A stretch of 64,000 bases of DNA, taken from assembly GCA_000018565.1 (NCBI GenBank), contig CP000875.1, positions 4,851,199 to 4,915,198 of the forward strand, written 5' to 3'. This document shows, piece after piece, positions 1-9,449 of this stretch. The position numbers were made by a program, and so were the translations under genes. The first letter of the stretch is position 1. Every line of letters begins with the position of its first letter. The notes below the pieces were generated by a model. It had not been told where the DNA came from and searched no databases. It saw only the letters and a program-made list of their open reading frames with translations. Source of the DNA: Herpetosiphon aurantiacus DSM 785 (GTDB taxonomy: Bacteria > Chloroflexota > Chloroflexia > Chloroflexales > Herpetosiphonaceae).

Positions 1-700
1 TGCCAACTAAAAGCAGGCGAACCGGCCATCTAAGGCTATTCGTTCGGTCTGGATCGAAAATCAAAAAGGTCGCAATCAGCGTCAAAATCACACCTAAAAG
101 AACGCTAGCCACTTCCACCGAGATTCTATAGAGGTTGCGCTTAACTGGGCTCTTAAACTGCTCAGGGTAGTGGTAAGCAACCCCTTGCAAGAGCGTATCA
201 GCATGCTCAGCAGAGCAATGAAACATGCCCATAACCGACTGAATTTGCTGATCTCGTGATACAGGGCTTTTCAGAATACTAACAATTTGGCGCAGATCGG
301 CTGGTTTAAGCGTTGGGTACGGTGGTGCGGTTGGTAATTGATGGGCAGCACTTGGCGCGGGCTGGCGCGGATTGGCAGCCACAGCACTGCTCGGCGGTGG
401 TGGCGCAAACGATGGTGAGGGATTGGTCATTGGCATAGGGCTATTCCAAGCATCGGCTTGTTCCCATGGCAAAATAATTTCAGGTTCAGCTATCGCTACT
501 GGCGGTGAGTAGCCATGACGTTGCGCACGATCAAGGCAATCTTGGCGTTTTTGAGGGTCATCAAAGGTTTGGGCTAAATGCCACCATGCTTCACCATTAC
601 TAGGATTAGCCCGCACAAGCGGAATTAAGTGTTGTTGTGCTAAGGGATAATTGTGTTCTTGCAATGCCTGGCGGGCAGCCTGCAACAGATCCGTTGTCAT
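1..700 (-). CDS. TPR-like, proline-rich membrane protein (3' end outside window)
   Basis: Partial gene; translation starts at the ATG at 700 and runs off the window edge. Residues about 1-60 read like a tetratricopeptide-type helical repeat (an 'ALQEHNYPLAQ' helix followed by 'NPSNGEAWWHLAQ'). A proline/alanine-rich linker follows at about 85-135, then a charged segment, then a hydrophobic stretch (about 205-225, 'VASVLLGVILTLIATFLIF') that is probably membrane-spanning. It sits 29 nt after the small hypothetical gene at 730-1137 and is probably co-transcribed with it. No enzyme motif is seen. The TPR call is by pattern only; function unknown. Confidence 0.7.
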   Translation of the reverse strand, partial: MTTDLLQAARQALQEHNYPLAQQHLIPLVRANPSNGEAWWHLAQTFDDPQKRQDCLDRAQRHGYSPPVAIAEPEIILPWEQADAWNSPMPMTNPSPSFAPPPPSSAVAANPRQPAPSAAHQLPTAPPYPTLKPADLRQIVSILKSPVSRDQQIQSVMGMFHCSAEHADTLLQGVAYHYPEQFKSPVKRNLYRISVEVASVLLGVILTLIATFLIFDPDRTNSLRWPVRLLLVG

Positions 701-729
701 AGGACACTCTCTCAATCATAAAATAACAG

Positions 730-1137
730 CTAGCTATTGCGATATTGGCCAAAGCGCGATTGCCATTCAGCCTGATCAAAGCTGATCGAATCGTGGATGG
801 TGATCATCGGGATGGTATCGACCAAGGAAGGCGTGAAGGCGGCAACGCTTAAAAATGGTTGTAAGTCGTGGCTAAGTAATAAAGCCAACAACCGTTCTTG
901 TTGCGCTTGGTGGAGCGTTTGCAAACCATCAAGCGGAAAGAAGCGCTGTCCATATTTGGTTTGGGCAATCAGCAGCGAATAATCATTCAAGGTCAAGGCA
1001 TAGCAGGTCTGCAATTGGGGATCGGTCTCGACCTGCACATACTCATTTAAATCAAACTGCACCCATTCCTCGCCAGAGGCCAAACGCAACAACAGGCTAT
1101 CGCTGTCGGGGTCATATGTGGTTTGCGGCTGAGTCAT
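730..1137 (-). CDS. Hypothetical protein, DUF2283-like N-terminus
   Basis: A 135-residue soluble protein. The first ~25 residues ('YDPDSDSLLLRL') resemble the start of DUF2283 proteins, a small family of unknown function, but the rest is not recognised. There is no signal peptide or membrane segment. An AAGGTG element lies 4 nt before the ATG. It is first in a likely two-gene unit with the TPR-like gene downstream. The family link is tentative. Confidence 0.6.
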   Translation of the reverse strand: MTQPQTTYDPDSDSLLLRLASGEEWVQFDLNEYVQVETDPQLQTCYALTLNDYSLLIAQTKYGQRFFPLDGLQTLHQAQQERLLALLLSHDLQPFLSVAAFTPSLVDTIPMITIHDSISFDQAEWQSRFGQYRNS

Positions 1138-1220
1138 AACACACCTTCACCTACGCAAAAGCGCAATCAACAAAATGGGGCTGGAATAAACGCCATTGTA
1201 GCATAGCAACGCTCGTTAAT

Positions 1221-1256
1221 GACACAAGCCCATGGTTTTAGCCATGGGCTTGTGTC
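1221..1256. terminator. Hairpin between opposed transcription ends
   Basis: Perfect 15-bp inverted repeat (GACACAAGCCCATGG / CCATGGGCTTGTGTC) with a 6-nt loop, 13 nt after the stop codon of the TIGR03663/NHL gene at 1270. The U-tract is poor, so termination efficiency is uncertain. Confidence 0.6.
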
Positions 1257-1269
1257 AAGCTAGCTTGAT

Positions 1270-4200
1270 TTAGCGAACTTTGGGCAGAACCCAGCGTTGA
1301 ATCCGACGATTGGCTTTTTCGCTGACATAGACGCTGCCATCAGGGGCGAAGGCCATACCGCTGGGTTGGCCAGTTGAGGCATCGTCGTTGCCTTGGCCAC
1401 CCCAAACCAGCAGCAATTGGCCAGTTGCTCCATACAACGCAACTTGGTTTTTGCTCGGAATAGCCGCCGCCACCCGACCTTGGCTATCAACCGCAATAAA
1501 TGGGTCGAGGTAGGTATCGGTTTGCCAGCCAGCAACTGGCCATTGCACGCTTGGTACGCCTTGTGGCACGCCATTGGCATCAAGTGGGAACACCTGAATT
1601 CGGCCATTCCAAGTATCGCCAACATATAAATTGTTGTTGGCAATGCCCAAGCCAATTGGCTCGTTGAATTGACCGATGCCTGCGCCAGCAGTGCCAACTT
1701 GGCCTAGATAATTGCCATCAGTATCGGTGACAACCACCCGTTTGTTGCCAGTGTCGGCGATATAGACGCGGCCAGCACTGACTACCAAGTTGCGCGGGCC
1801 AAAGAAGCCCAGTGGATTGGCGCTATTGCCCTCAGTTGTGCCGCCAGTGCGGGTCAAACGCTTGCCTGAACCAGGTTGTAATTCTTCGCTGCCGCTACCC
1901 CAACTGGTGACGAAATTGCCTTGAGGGTTGAACTTGGCAATGCGGGCATTCCAGGTATCAGCAACATAGACGAAGCCCTGTTCATCGACCGCAACGCCCG
2001 ATGGTTCGAGCAATGCGCCAGTGTTCGTGCCGCTGATAATGCGGGTTTGGCTATCGGTTTGATAGACCAAAATCCGATTATTCGGGGCATCGGCGATATA
2101 AACCGAGCCATCGGGGCCAGTTGCAATGCCCCGTGGTTCGGCTGGTTCGTCGCCCAACAATTGGCCTTCGGAAACCAGTTTGAGCGTGCTGCCTGTGCCG
2201 CTAACTGCACCACCTTCGCCAACTGGCAAGCTGGCCAAATCGCGCTTGACGTAAACCACAATCTCGCGACCATTCAATGAAACCGTATCGGGCAACTCGC
2301 GCGAGAGCATATACTCACGCAATGCGACCCAATTTGATGGGCGCAACGGCCATGTCAGAATGAATGCGCCGCCCAAAGTACAGTTGAATTTTGAGCGCCC
2401 ATTGATATCTTGCTGACCTTTGAGCGCGGGATCGCAGCCATAGGCCGGATCGTAGAGTTTTTCTTTATAGCTTGATAAGCCGTCGCTGCTGCCTTCGGGG
2501 AACCACCAATTATGATAGGTATCGTAGAGCTGCACATAGCCTGCTTGCTCCATGCGTTGGGTCGTATCAGCAGCTAAATTCGATTTCGAGAAGATCGCCA
2601 TTGGAGCATCGAGCATACTTTGATCAAGTGTAGCGATTTGGCTCTTGCTGACCCACTGAATGTTTGTCCAATCGCGGAAATACCAATCGAGCGGTTGATT
2701 CAGGCCACCTTCACGGCTTGGGCTTGAATCATCGCCTGAGCTAATCAGAATTTTCATGGTGTGGCCGCCAGTTGGATCTTCGATTGAGCGGCTGTTGCGA
2801 GTTTGGCTAATTGCCAAGCGCTCAGCTTCACGCACAATCACTGGCATGTCAGGGGCGGTTTGGGTATAGACCAAAAATTCCACGGGCACATCAGGTTGAA
2901 TATAGGCTGCAACCACGCTTGAGCGCAGGCTATAAACCCCCAAAAGTGCCAAAATACCCAAGGTTGCAAAGGCCGCGATGATTCGCAAGCGGGCGCGTTG
3001 CACCAACATCCACAGCAATACCCCAACGATCAGCAACAACACGACCAGCAAGAAGGCACTGACGCGGGTGGTCATAACCTGTTGGCTGGCTCCGGTTGAA
3101 GCCCCAATCGAACCCATAATCGCAATAATCAGGGCAAAGGCGATGCTGCCCAAGGGAATTGCCAACCAGGCAATTGTGCGTTTGGTTTCGGCCCAATTGG
3201 TGCGCTCAACGATTTTATCGAGTGCCCATGCTCCTGCCAAAACGGCGGGCAGGGTCATGTGAATCGTCAACCAGGGCATTTTCTCGCCAGCCCACGAAAA
3301 CAGGGTTAATGCCATCAAGAACCAATAGAACAAAAAGCCCAACCAAATTGCTGGCACCGTTTCTTCGAATGTAGGTTCGCTAGACTTGGCTTCGGCTACA
3401 GCTTGGGCCATATATGAGGTTTGACCAGCAACCACAACTGGATTTTCGCCGATCGGAACACCATCAACAATTGGCTCAATCGTGACAACCACAGGTTCAG
3501 CTTGGGCTTCGGGCTGAGCACTTGTAGCGTCAGCATCAGCAGATTTCGGGGTTTCAGCGCTGGTTTCATCATCCCATAAACTGGAATTGGTAACGGCCTT
3601 GCGCCAGCCAATTTTGGCCAGCCAACCACCTAAGCCAACCAAGGTCAAGCTGACTGGCAATAATTCGTAAATACCCAATTGCATGAAATAGTAGAACCAT
3701 GGCTGGTCGCCACGAGCATAGGTCTGCTGTGTGCCAAACCAATAGCTAATTCCAGCAAACAGGCCATCGACCACCCCACGCGGGTAGGTGAAGAAGGTGC
3801 TGAACAGCACAATAAAGGTTACTGCAAAGGCCGCAAAGGCTTGCCAAAACACCCGTTTGGTCACATAGCGCAGGCCTTGGCGAAATAGTGGGGCTTCACT
3901 CCAACGCAGGCTAATTAATTGCCCAAAGAGCAAGGTCGAAAACCCAATCAAGCCCAAACCACCAAAATTCAGCTCATTGGCTTCTTGATTGGTGGCGGTT
4001 GGTAGCGACACGTGCGGCTGGAAGATCATCAAGATCCCAGTAATTGCCATCAAAACGCCTGAGACAATCACGAATTTTTTCGAGCCAAACGCTTCCCATA
4101 GTAAGCGCTGCACCAAGAAGCTGATGATAATAAAGCCAATAATAAAGACTAGCTCATGAGTTGCCCAGAGCAACGCCAAACTGGCCATAGCCAAATTGAG

Positions 4201-4803
4201 CCAGCGACCACGGCCCGATTGCCAAAAGCGAAACAAGCCGACCATCAACCAAAAGGTGAACAGAATTGCCAAGGCATCGTGGCGGGCAAAGCGCGTAAAG
4301 TAGAGCAAGGTTGGTGAGAGCACCATCAAGCCAGCGCTCAACAACGCAGCACGTTTACCAATTAATGGCCGCAACATCCAACATGAGGCGACCAAAGCAA
4401 TGCCAGCCACGGCCATTGGTAAACGGGCGGTGGCATCGCTCGCCCCAAATAAAAAGTAGCTCAGATAGGTACTGAGATACAGGGTTGGGCCGTGAAAAAC
4501 TGGGTTATAGCAGTAGGTATCCGATGAGGCATTGTTCAGGCCACATTGGAAGCCACCTTTGCCCATATAAAACTGCCAGCTATATTTGGCATGGATCGAT
4601 TCATCGTGGTGCATGGCCATATTGCCCAATTGCCACAAGTGCATAAACACACTCAGCGCAATCAGCACAACATAGCCAATTAGCTCGCTATTCAGCCAGC
4701 TAAATGCAATCGAACGATCTAACCATGATGAACTCTGCCGACGGCGCACTTGAATTGGCTGAGCGCGACGCAGACGCTTTTTGGTTAAGTCAGGTGTGGT
4801 CAT
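1270..4803 (-). CDS. TIGR03663 (Agl23-like) membrane protein with C-terminal NHL beta-propeller
   Basis: About 1177 residues from the ATG at 4803 (an in-frame TTG at 4812 is less likely). The N-terminal half is a multi-pass membrane protein of the dolichyl-phosphate-mannose mannosyltransferase/PMT-like superfamily: first membrane helix about 41-58, then the family signature HHDESIHA at 65-72 in the first extracytoplasmic loop, which carries the acidic residue placed like the catalytic Asp of GT39-type enzymes. A Pro/Ala/Thr-rich cytoplasmic-type insert lies near residue 400. Residues about 875-1177 are repeated NHL units ('GIATGPDGSVYIADAPNNR', 'GVAVDEQGFVYVADTWN', 'VYIADTGNKRV'), a six-bladed propeller normally found outside the cell. 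It lies 43 nt after its paralogue, probably one operon. Sugar substrate unknown. Confidence 0.85.
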   Translation of the reverse strand: MTTPDLTKKRLRRAQPIQVRRRQSSSWLDRSIAFSWLNSELIGYVVLIALSVFMHLWQLGNMAMHHDESIHAKYSWQFYMGKGGFQCGLNNASSDTYCYNPVFHGPTLYLSTYLSYFLFGASDATARLPMAVAGIALVASCWMLRPLIGKRAALLSAGLMVLSPTLLYFTRFARHDALAILFTFWLMVGLFRFWQSGRGRWLNLAMASLALLWATHELVFIIGFIIISFLVQRLLWEAFGSKKFVIVSGVLMAITGILMIFQPHVSLPTATNQEANELNFGGLGLIGFSTLLFGQLISLRWSEAPLFRQGLRYVTKRVFWQAFAAFAVTFIVLFSTFFTYPRGVVDGLFAGISYWFGTQQTYARGDQPWFYYFMQLGIYELLPVSLTLVGLGGWLAKIGWRKAVTNSSLWDDETSAETPKSADADATSAQPEAQAEPVVVTIEPIVDGVPIGENPVVVAGQTSYMAQAVAEAKSSEPTFEETVPAIWLGFLFYWFLMALTLFSWAGEKMPWLTIHMTLPAVLAGAWALDKIVERTNWAETKRTIAWLAIPLGSIAFALIIAIMGSIGASTGASQQVMTTRVSAFLLVVLLLIVGVLLWMLVQRARLRIIAAFATLGILALLGVYSLRSSVVAAYIQPDVPVEFLVYTQTAPDMPVIVREAERLAISQTRNSRSIEDPTGGHTMKILISSGDDSSPSREGGLNQPLDWYFRDWTNIQWVSKSQIATLDQSMLDAPMAIFSKSNLAADTTQRMEQAGYVQLYDTYHNWWFPEGSSDGLSSYKEKLYDPAYGCDPALKGQQDINGRSKFNCTLGGAFILTWPLRPSNWVALREYMLSRELPDTVSLNGREIVVYVKRDLASLPVGEGGAVSGTGSTLKLVSEGQLLGDEPAEPRGIATGPDGSVYIADAPNNRILVYQTDSQTRIISGTNTGALLEPSGVAVDEQGFVYVADTWNARIAKFNPQGNFVTSWGSGSEELQPGSGKRLTRTGGTTEGNSANPLGFFGPRNLVVSAGRVYIADTGNKRVVVTDTDGNYLGQVGTAGAGIGQFNEPIGLGIANNNLYVGDTWNGRIQVFPLDANGVPQGVPSVQWPVAGWQTDTYLDPFIAVDSQGRVAAAIPSKNQVALYGATGQLLLVWGGQGNDDASTGQPSGMAFAPDGSVYVSEKANRRIQRWVLPKVR

Positions 4804-4846
4804 AAGCAACAAATCATCTCGTTACAAAGTGGAAACACAGACCGGC

Positions 4847-7393
4847 CTAACGCACCTGCGATTGGCCATTCACGTTTTGAGCTTGCACGCCCAACACGTG
4901 GGCATAGCGCGGGCGAACATAGACTTTAAAATCAACCGATGAGAGTTGGCCTGGCGGCTGACGGAACAGCAAGTAACGCCAAAGCTCATTTTGGGTTTTA
5001 GCATCAAATGGGTCGCGGATTAATCGCCCAATCGTCGAATCTTGCTCGTATGGCGCAGCTTTCATCACTTGCTCACCGCTACTATCGCGCATGGTTTGAC
5101 CATTGGCATCAAGTTCTGGTACTTCGGCAAAGCGATAAAACTGGCTTTCAGGGAACCACCAACGCAATGGGAAGCGCCCTTCAAGGAAGCCTTGGACATT
5201 GGCTTCGTTGGTTGACCAATTGCTGTCGATCATCAAAATTGCTGCTGTTTCAGCGGTGGCTGGGCTATTCATCGAGCCAGAGAAGCCAACCGCTTTGGTA
5301 TATTCGCGCACATACCACTTCCAGATTTGCTCGTTATCATACATAATCGGCAATTCCATGCGGCCTGTCTCAGCAACCGAGATTTTGCGCAAATCGTCCA
5401 TCACGCGGCCAACATCGGGCGAACTTTGCACATACACCAGCATTTCTACCGGAATATCGCCATTTTGGTAGTTCAAGCGCCAAGCCGAGCGGAATGAATA
5501 GGCACTCCACATAATGGTTAAGGCCAAGGTCAAGCCTGTGAGCGCTCGCCGCCAGCCATGGAACAAGCTATAAAAACCGGTAATTGCTAGCATGATCAAG
5601 ATCATGCTCACAAGGAACATCGGCGTTGCGGGGCTACCAGTTGGTGCAATATTGGGTTGGATGCGAATCATCCGCACTAATTGCATGAGTGCATAGCTAG
5701 CAACCAAACCCACTACCGCCAAATAGCCGAATAGCCCAAGCCATTCATCGCGGCGGGTTGGGATTTTGCTGCTAAGCCAAGCTTTTTGAATTGGCTGAAA
5801 GCCCCAAGTGAAAATCCGCCCAATGCCCCAAGCTGCAATAAAAATCAATGGTACGGCCACGTGCAAGGTGATCCATGGCATTTTCTCGCCAGCCCAGCTA
5901 TACAGAGCAAACGAGCCAGCCGCCCACCACGCCAACAAACCAGGCGCCATGCGCTGAGCCGTCAAGGCAGCGCCTCGTTTGATTTGCAACACCAAGTGGC
6001 CGATGCCTGCCAAGGTTCCCGCAAAGCCAGCAAACAGCAGTAATGGCTCGTACACCAGCAATTGCACAAAATAATAATGGCTGGGCTGACCGCCGCGCTC
6101 AACATCGTGTTGGGCCACCCAATACAGCAACGAACCAGCAATCCCCGAAACCACGCCAACCGGATGCACACCAAACGAGGTGAAGAAAGCGGCGTAAATC
6201 ACTAGTCCCAAAATCACCGCCAGCGCCCCGTGCATACTCCACAACGAATCTAGAGCGGGCAATAAACTACGCTCGGGAGCTTGGCTGACCGCCCGTTTCC
6301 ACATAGTTTGCGTCTGATCTTTGCCCTTGTAAAACCAAATAATCACAATCACCGCGATCAAAAAGACCAGCGTGAGCAGCGTTAGGGCGGTAATTGGCAT
6401 GTGCATAAACACGCCGTTGTTGCCATAGAGCGTTTGATTTTTAACTTGGTGATAGAGGCGGCTTGGATTCGATTGCACCTCGGCAGCGCTAATGCCAAAC
6501 AAGGTTTCGCGCAATTTCGAGAAGTAGCCTTGGCGGAAACCACCATTGGCGGTGTCATCGAAAAACAGATCATCGCCTTGATTACGCACGACCAAGGCTT
6601 GGCTTTCAGTGACCAACGGCAGCGGCAACCATTGCTCTTGACCATTGGCATCGAGCACTGGGGCGGGGTTGCCATTAGCTGTAACCAAGAGGCCACGATG
6701 ATCAGGGATGCCTTTGAGACAAGCGACCGCCAATAAGCCATAGACTCCAAACAGAATCAACAGCTTGCGATTGACTTGCCACAAGGTGACCAGCACAATA
6801 AAACTACCAAGGGTCAAGGTAAAGAGATACGAGGTCTCAATCGTTACAAACATTAAAGCAAACGAAGCGAAGAAAATATAAATCCAACGCACATGGCGCG
6901 TGGAAATATAGCGAATGATCGCAATCAGACAGATAATTTCTTGAGTAACCGCAAAAATATCGTGGCGAATAAAACGCCCGACATACAAGGTTACTGGCGA
7001 AATTAACAGATAGCCCACCATCAACAAAGCTGTGCCGCGCCCAATATTTTTGCGCAACAGCCACGGCGTGAGGGTTAAGGCAATGCCAAAGGTCGCAGCG
7101 GCCAAACGTGCCGTAAACTCATTGTCGCCAAACAAAAAGTATTGCAAGGCTGTCCAATAATACAAAAACGGCCCGTGGGTCAACGGATCATGCAAATAGC
7201 CATCGCCGCGATAGAGCAACCACGAATAATAGGCATGAATCGTCTCATCGTGGTGCAATGATCGACCGCCAAGCGCCCACACGTGCATCAGCACCGAGAG
7301 CAAGCCAAGGCCAATATAGGCCAGATGTTCAACCGTGAAGCGGCGACGTTGTGTGCGTGGCACGGCTACCTGTCGTGAAGATGTTGCGATCAT
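4847..7393 (-). CDS. TIGR03663 (Agl23-like) polytopic membrane protein
   Basis: 848 residues from the ATG at 7393; an upstream in-frame extension to 7552 is improbable because it crosses the promoter. Residues 47-54 read HHDETIHA, the family signature seen also in the next gene, after a first hydrophobic helix at about 22-40. Many further membrane helices follow, and a long hydrophilic loop lies at about 270-330. A second conserved feature shared with the paralogue is 'WAGEKMPW' preceding 'TLHV/TIHM'. Members occur in Chloroflexota and archaea and are linked to surface glycan or lipid-linked sugar processing; the exact reaction is unknown. It lacks the NHL domain of its downstream partner, so the pair probably act together but are not redundant. 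Confidence 0.85.
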   Translation of the reverse strand: MIATSSRQVAVPRTQRRRFTVEHLAYIGLGLLSVLMHVWALGGRSLHHDETIHAYYSWLLYRGDGYLHDPLTHGPFLYYWTALQYFLFGDNEFTARLAAATFGIALTLTPWLLRKNIGRGTALLMVGYLLISPVTLYVGRFIRHDIFAVTQEIICLIAIIRYISTRHVRWIYIFFASFALMFVTIETSYLFTLTLGSFIVLVTLWQVNRKLLILFGVYGLLAVACLKGIPDHRGLLVTANGNPAPVLDANGQEQWLPLPLVTESQALVVRNQGDDLFFDDTANGGFRQGYFSKLRETLFGISAAEVQSNPSRLYHQVKNQTLYGNNGVFMHMPITALTLLTLVFLIAVIVIIWFYKGKDQTQTMWKRAVSQAPERSLLPALDSLWSMHGALAVILGLVIYAAFFTSFGVHPVGVVSGIAGSLLYWVAQHDVERGGQPSHYYFVQLLVYEPLLLFAGFAGTLAGIGHLVLQIKRGAALTAQRMAPGLLAWWAAGSFALYSWAGEKMPWITLHVAVPLIFIAAWGIGRIFTWGFQPIQKAWLSSKIPTRRDEWLGLFGYLAVVGLVASYALMQLVRMIRIQPNIAPTGSPATPMFLVSMILIMLAITGFYSLFHGWRRALTGLTLALTIMWSAYSFRSAWRLNYQNGDIPVEMLVYVQSSPDVGRVMDDLRKISVAETGRMELPIMYDNEQIWKWYVREYTKAVGFSGSMNSPATAETAAILMIDSNWSTNEANVQGFLEGRFPLRWWFPESQFYRFAEVPELDANGQTMRDSSGEQVMKAAPYEQDSTIGRLIRDPFDAKTQNELWRYLLFRQPPGQLSSVDFKVYVRPRYAHVLGVQAQNVNGQSQVR

Positions 7394-7475
7394 AAGTGTG
7401 TGTTCTCGTGTCGTTGCAAAGGGGTTGGAGCAGCGCTGCTCATTGAGACAACGAAATGTGTCAGAATTTTTTGGT

Positions 7476-7504
7476 ATTGTACTCGAACGAGGGGGGAGTG
7501 ACAA
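7476..7504 (-). promoter_or_regulatory. Sigma-70-type promoter of the TIGR03663 operon
   Basis: On the minus strand: TTGTCA (-35, 7504-7499), a 17-nt spacer and TACAAT (-10, 7481-7476), about 80 nt before the ATG at 7393. Spacing and sequence fit the housekeeping consensus. Confidence 0.65.
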
Positions 7505-7539
7505 GAAACAAAGTCTTAACGCGCTTTTGCATCCAACCA

Positions 7540-7563
7540 AGAGCCAGCCCAACGACTGGCTCT
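7540..7563 (-). terminator. Hairpin after aldehyde dehydrogenase gene
   Basis: 8-bp perfect stem (AGAGCCAG / CTGGCTCT) with an 8-nt loop, 16 nt past the stop of the aldehyde dehydrogenase gene. It has only a weak T-run on the minus strand. Confidence 0.45.
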
Positions 7564-7578
7564 CGGCTGAAATACTGG

Positions 7579-9075
7579 TTATTCGGCGTTATCGATTTGG
7601 GCGCGTTGCAAGCCACCACTGTAATCGACATACAACGATTTCCATTCGCTGTAGGTATCGAGTACCTGCGTGCCACCTTCACGCTTGCCGTTGCCAGTGC
7701 CTTTGGTACCACCGAAGGGCAAGTGAATTTCGGCCCCGATGGTTGGCGCATTGACATAGACAATCCCAGTGTAGAGATCGCGCATGGCAATGAAGGCATT
7801 GTTGACATTGCGAGTATAAATCGATGATGATAAGCCGTATGGCACATCGTTGGCAACATCAATCGCTTCTTCAAGGCTATCAACCGGAATGATCGAGACC
7901 ACTGGCCCGAAAATTTCCTCTTGAGCAATGCGCATATTGCGTTTGACATTGCCAAAAATGGTTGGCTGGTGGAAGAAGCCATGGCCTAAATCGCCATCGG
8001 TCAAGCGTTCGCCGCCCAGCACCAATTCAGCGCCTTCTTCACGGCCAATCTTGACATATTTTTCAACCACGCTCAATTGGCCTTCGTTAATTGATGGTCC
8101 CATTTGCATGCCATCGAGCAAGCCATTGCCCACTTGAATGGTTTTGGCTTCAGCTTGGATGCGGCTGGTCAGTTCATCAACAATTGAGCGATGAGCAATA
8201 ATCCGTGAGGTCGCGGTACAGCGTTGGCCAGTTGTACCAAACGCGCCCCAAACCGCGCCCGCCAACACCAAATCAAGATCAGCATCGTCCATGATGATCA
8301 TGGGGTTTTTGCCGCCCATTTCGAGCGATACATGCTTGCCTTGTTGGGCACAAAGCGTTGAAACATGGCGACCAACTTCGGTCGAGCCAGTGAACGAAAT
8401 CACTTTAACATCGGGATGTTGCACCAATGGCTCGCCAGCAGTTGGGCCATGGCCTGAAACAATATTGACCACGCCTTTGGGTAGGCCAGCATCAACCAAA
8501 GCTTGCACAAAGTTGTAGGTTGAAAGTGGCGTATCTTCGGCAGGCTTGATCACCACGGTGTTGCCGCAAATCAAGGCTGGAAAAATCTTCCACGATGGGA
8601 TGGCCATTGGGAAGTTCCATGGCGTAATCAAGCCACACACGCCCAACGGTTGGCGCACGCTCATTTGGAATTTATTGGGCAATTCCGAGGGCGTGGTTAC
8701 GCCATACAAACGCCGACCTTCGCCAGCCATAAAATAGCCCATGTCGATCGCTTCTTGGACATCGCCACGGGTTTCGGCCAAAACCTTGCCCATTTCACGG
8801 GTCATATCATTGGCATATTGCTCTTTGCGTTCTTGAAGAATTTGCGAAGCCCGATACAGCAACTCGCCACGCTTGGGAGCTGGCACAAGTCGCCATGCAT
8901 TGTAGGCTTCCTTTGCGGCAGCAACCGCATCGGCAATATCCTCAGCACCAGAGTCGGGGAAGATGCCAATCACATCGCGGGTATCGGCGGGGTTGCGGTT
9001 CTCGTAGGTCTTGCCCGAACGCGCTGGCACCCACTCGCCGCCAATGTAGTTATAGTACACCTTATGGTCCGACAT
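7579..9075 (-). CDS. NAD(P)+-dependent aldehyde dehydrogenase
   Basis: 498 residues, the normal length for the superfamily. It oxidises an aldehyde to the acid with NAD(P)+ in the cytoplasm. Visible motifs: the oxyanion Asn in TPWNF (~154), the general base Glu252 in SLEMGGKNP, the nucleophile Cys286 in GQRCTATSR, and 'QEEIFGPV' further on. The overall pattern is closest to the 2-oxoglutarate-semialdehyde/succinate-semialdehyde/AldA-like branch, but substrate cannot be fixed from sequence. The start at 9075 has a strong GGAGG 6 nt upstream. It appears monocistronic, with a hairpin after it. Confidence 0.92.
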   Translation of the reverse strand: MSDHKVYYNYIGGEWVPARSGKTYENRNPADTRDVIGIFPDSGAEDIADAVAAAKEAYNAWRLVPAPKRGELLYRASQILQERKEQYANDMTREMGKVLAETRGDVQEAIDMGYFMAGEGRRLYGVTTPSELPNKFQMSVRQPLGVCGLITPWNFPMAIPSWKIFPALICGNTVVIKPAEDTPLSTYNFVQALVDAGLPKGVVNIVSGHGPTAGEPLVQHPDVKVISFTGSTEVGRHVSTLCAQQGKHVSLEMGGKNPMIIMDDADLDLVLAGAVWGAFGTTGQRCTATSRIIAHRSIVDELTSRIQAEAKTIQVGNGLLDGMQMGPSINEGQLSVVEKYVKIGREEGAELVLGGERLTDGDLGHGFFHQPTIFGNVKRNMRIAQEEIFGPVVSIIPVDSLEEAIDVANDVPYGLSSSIYTRNVNNAFIAMRDLYTGIVYVNAPTIGAEIHLPFGGTKGTGNGKREGGTQVLDTYSEWKSLYVDYSGGLQRAQIDNAE

Positions 9076-9156
9076 CGTTGTCCTCCGTGAAGTAAAATCA
9101 AATCTTGCCTTATCTTACCATACAAGCTTGGGGCAACGAGGGATGCAGGATGAAAT

Positions 9157-9413
9157 TTAACCACGAAGGACACGAAGGGGGAATTGGCTCTGGGCTTTTG
9201 GCTAGCGGGGTTTGGTTGGAACATCCAGCAATAACCCTATTAACGCAGAGACGCAGAGCTTTTTTGATCCACGAAGGACACGAAGCGCACGAAGGGAAGT
9301 TGATTACAGGCTTTAGGCTATGGGCTAGCGGGGGATTGGTTGAAATTTCATCAAATATTCCGCTAGCCTATTACATTCAGCCCATAGCCATTCTCTGCGC
9401 CTCTGGGTTAAAA
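9157..9413. repeat. Composite intergenic repeat (CACGAAGGACACGAAG family)
   Basis: Fills the 374-nt gap 9076-9449, which holds no credible gene. It contains 'ACCACGAAGGACACGAAG' at about 9160 and again at about 9271, plus a nested inverted segment 'GGCTATGGGCTAGCGG ... CCGCTAGCC ... CCCATAGCC', and 'GCAGAGACGCAGAG' opposed by 'CTCTGCGCCTCTG'. The same building blocks recur near 14.6, 20.6, 28.7 and 43 kb. Confidence 0.8.
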
Positions 9414-9449
9414 CCTGATCCCCGATCCCCGACAACCGATCTCCATTTG

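Noticed and set aside
7394-7552. N-terminal extension of the first TIGR03663 protein
   Set aside because: It would cross a good promoter and has no family similarity; the ATG at 7393 lies just before the first basic/hydrophobic segment.
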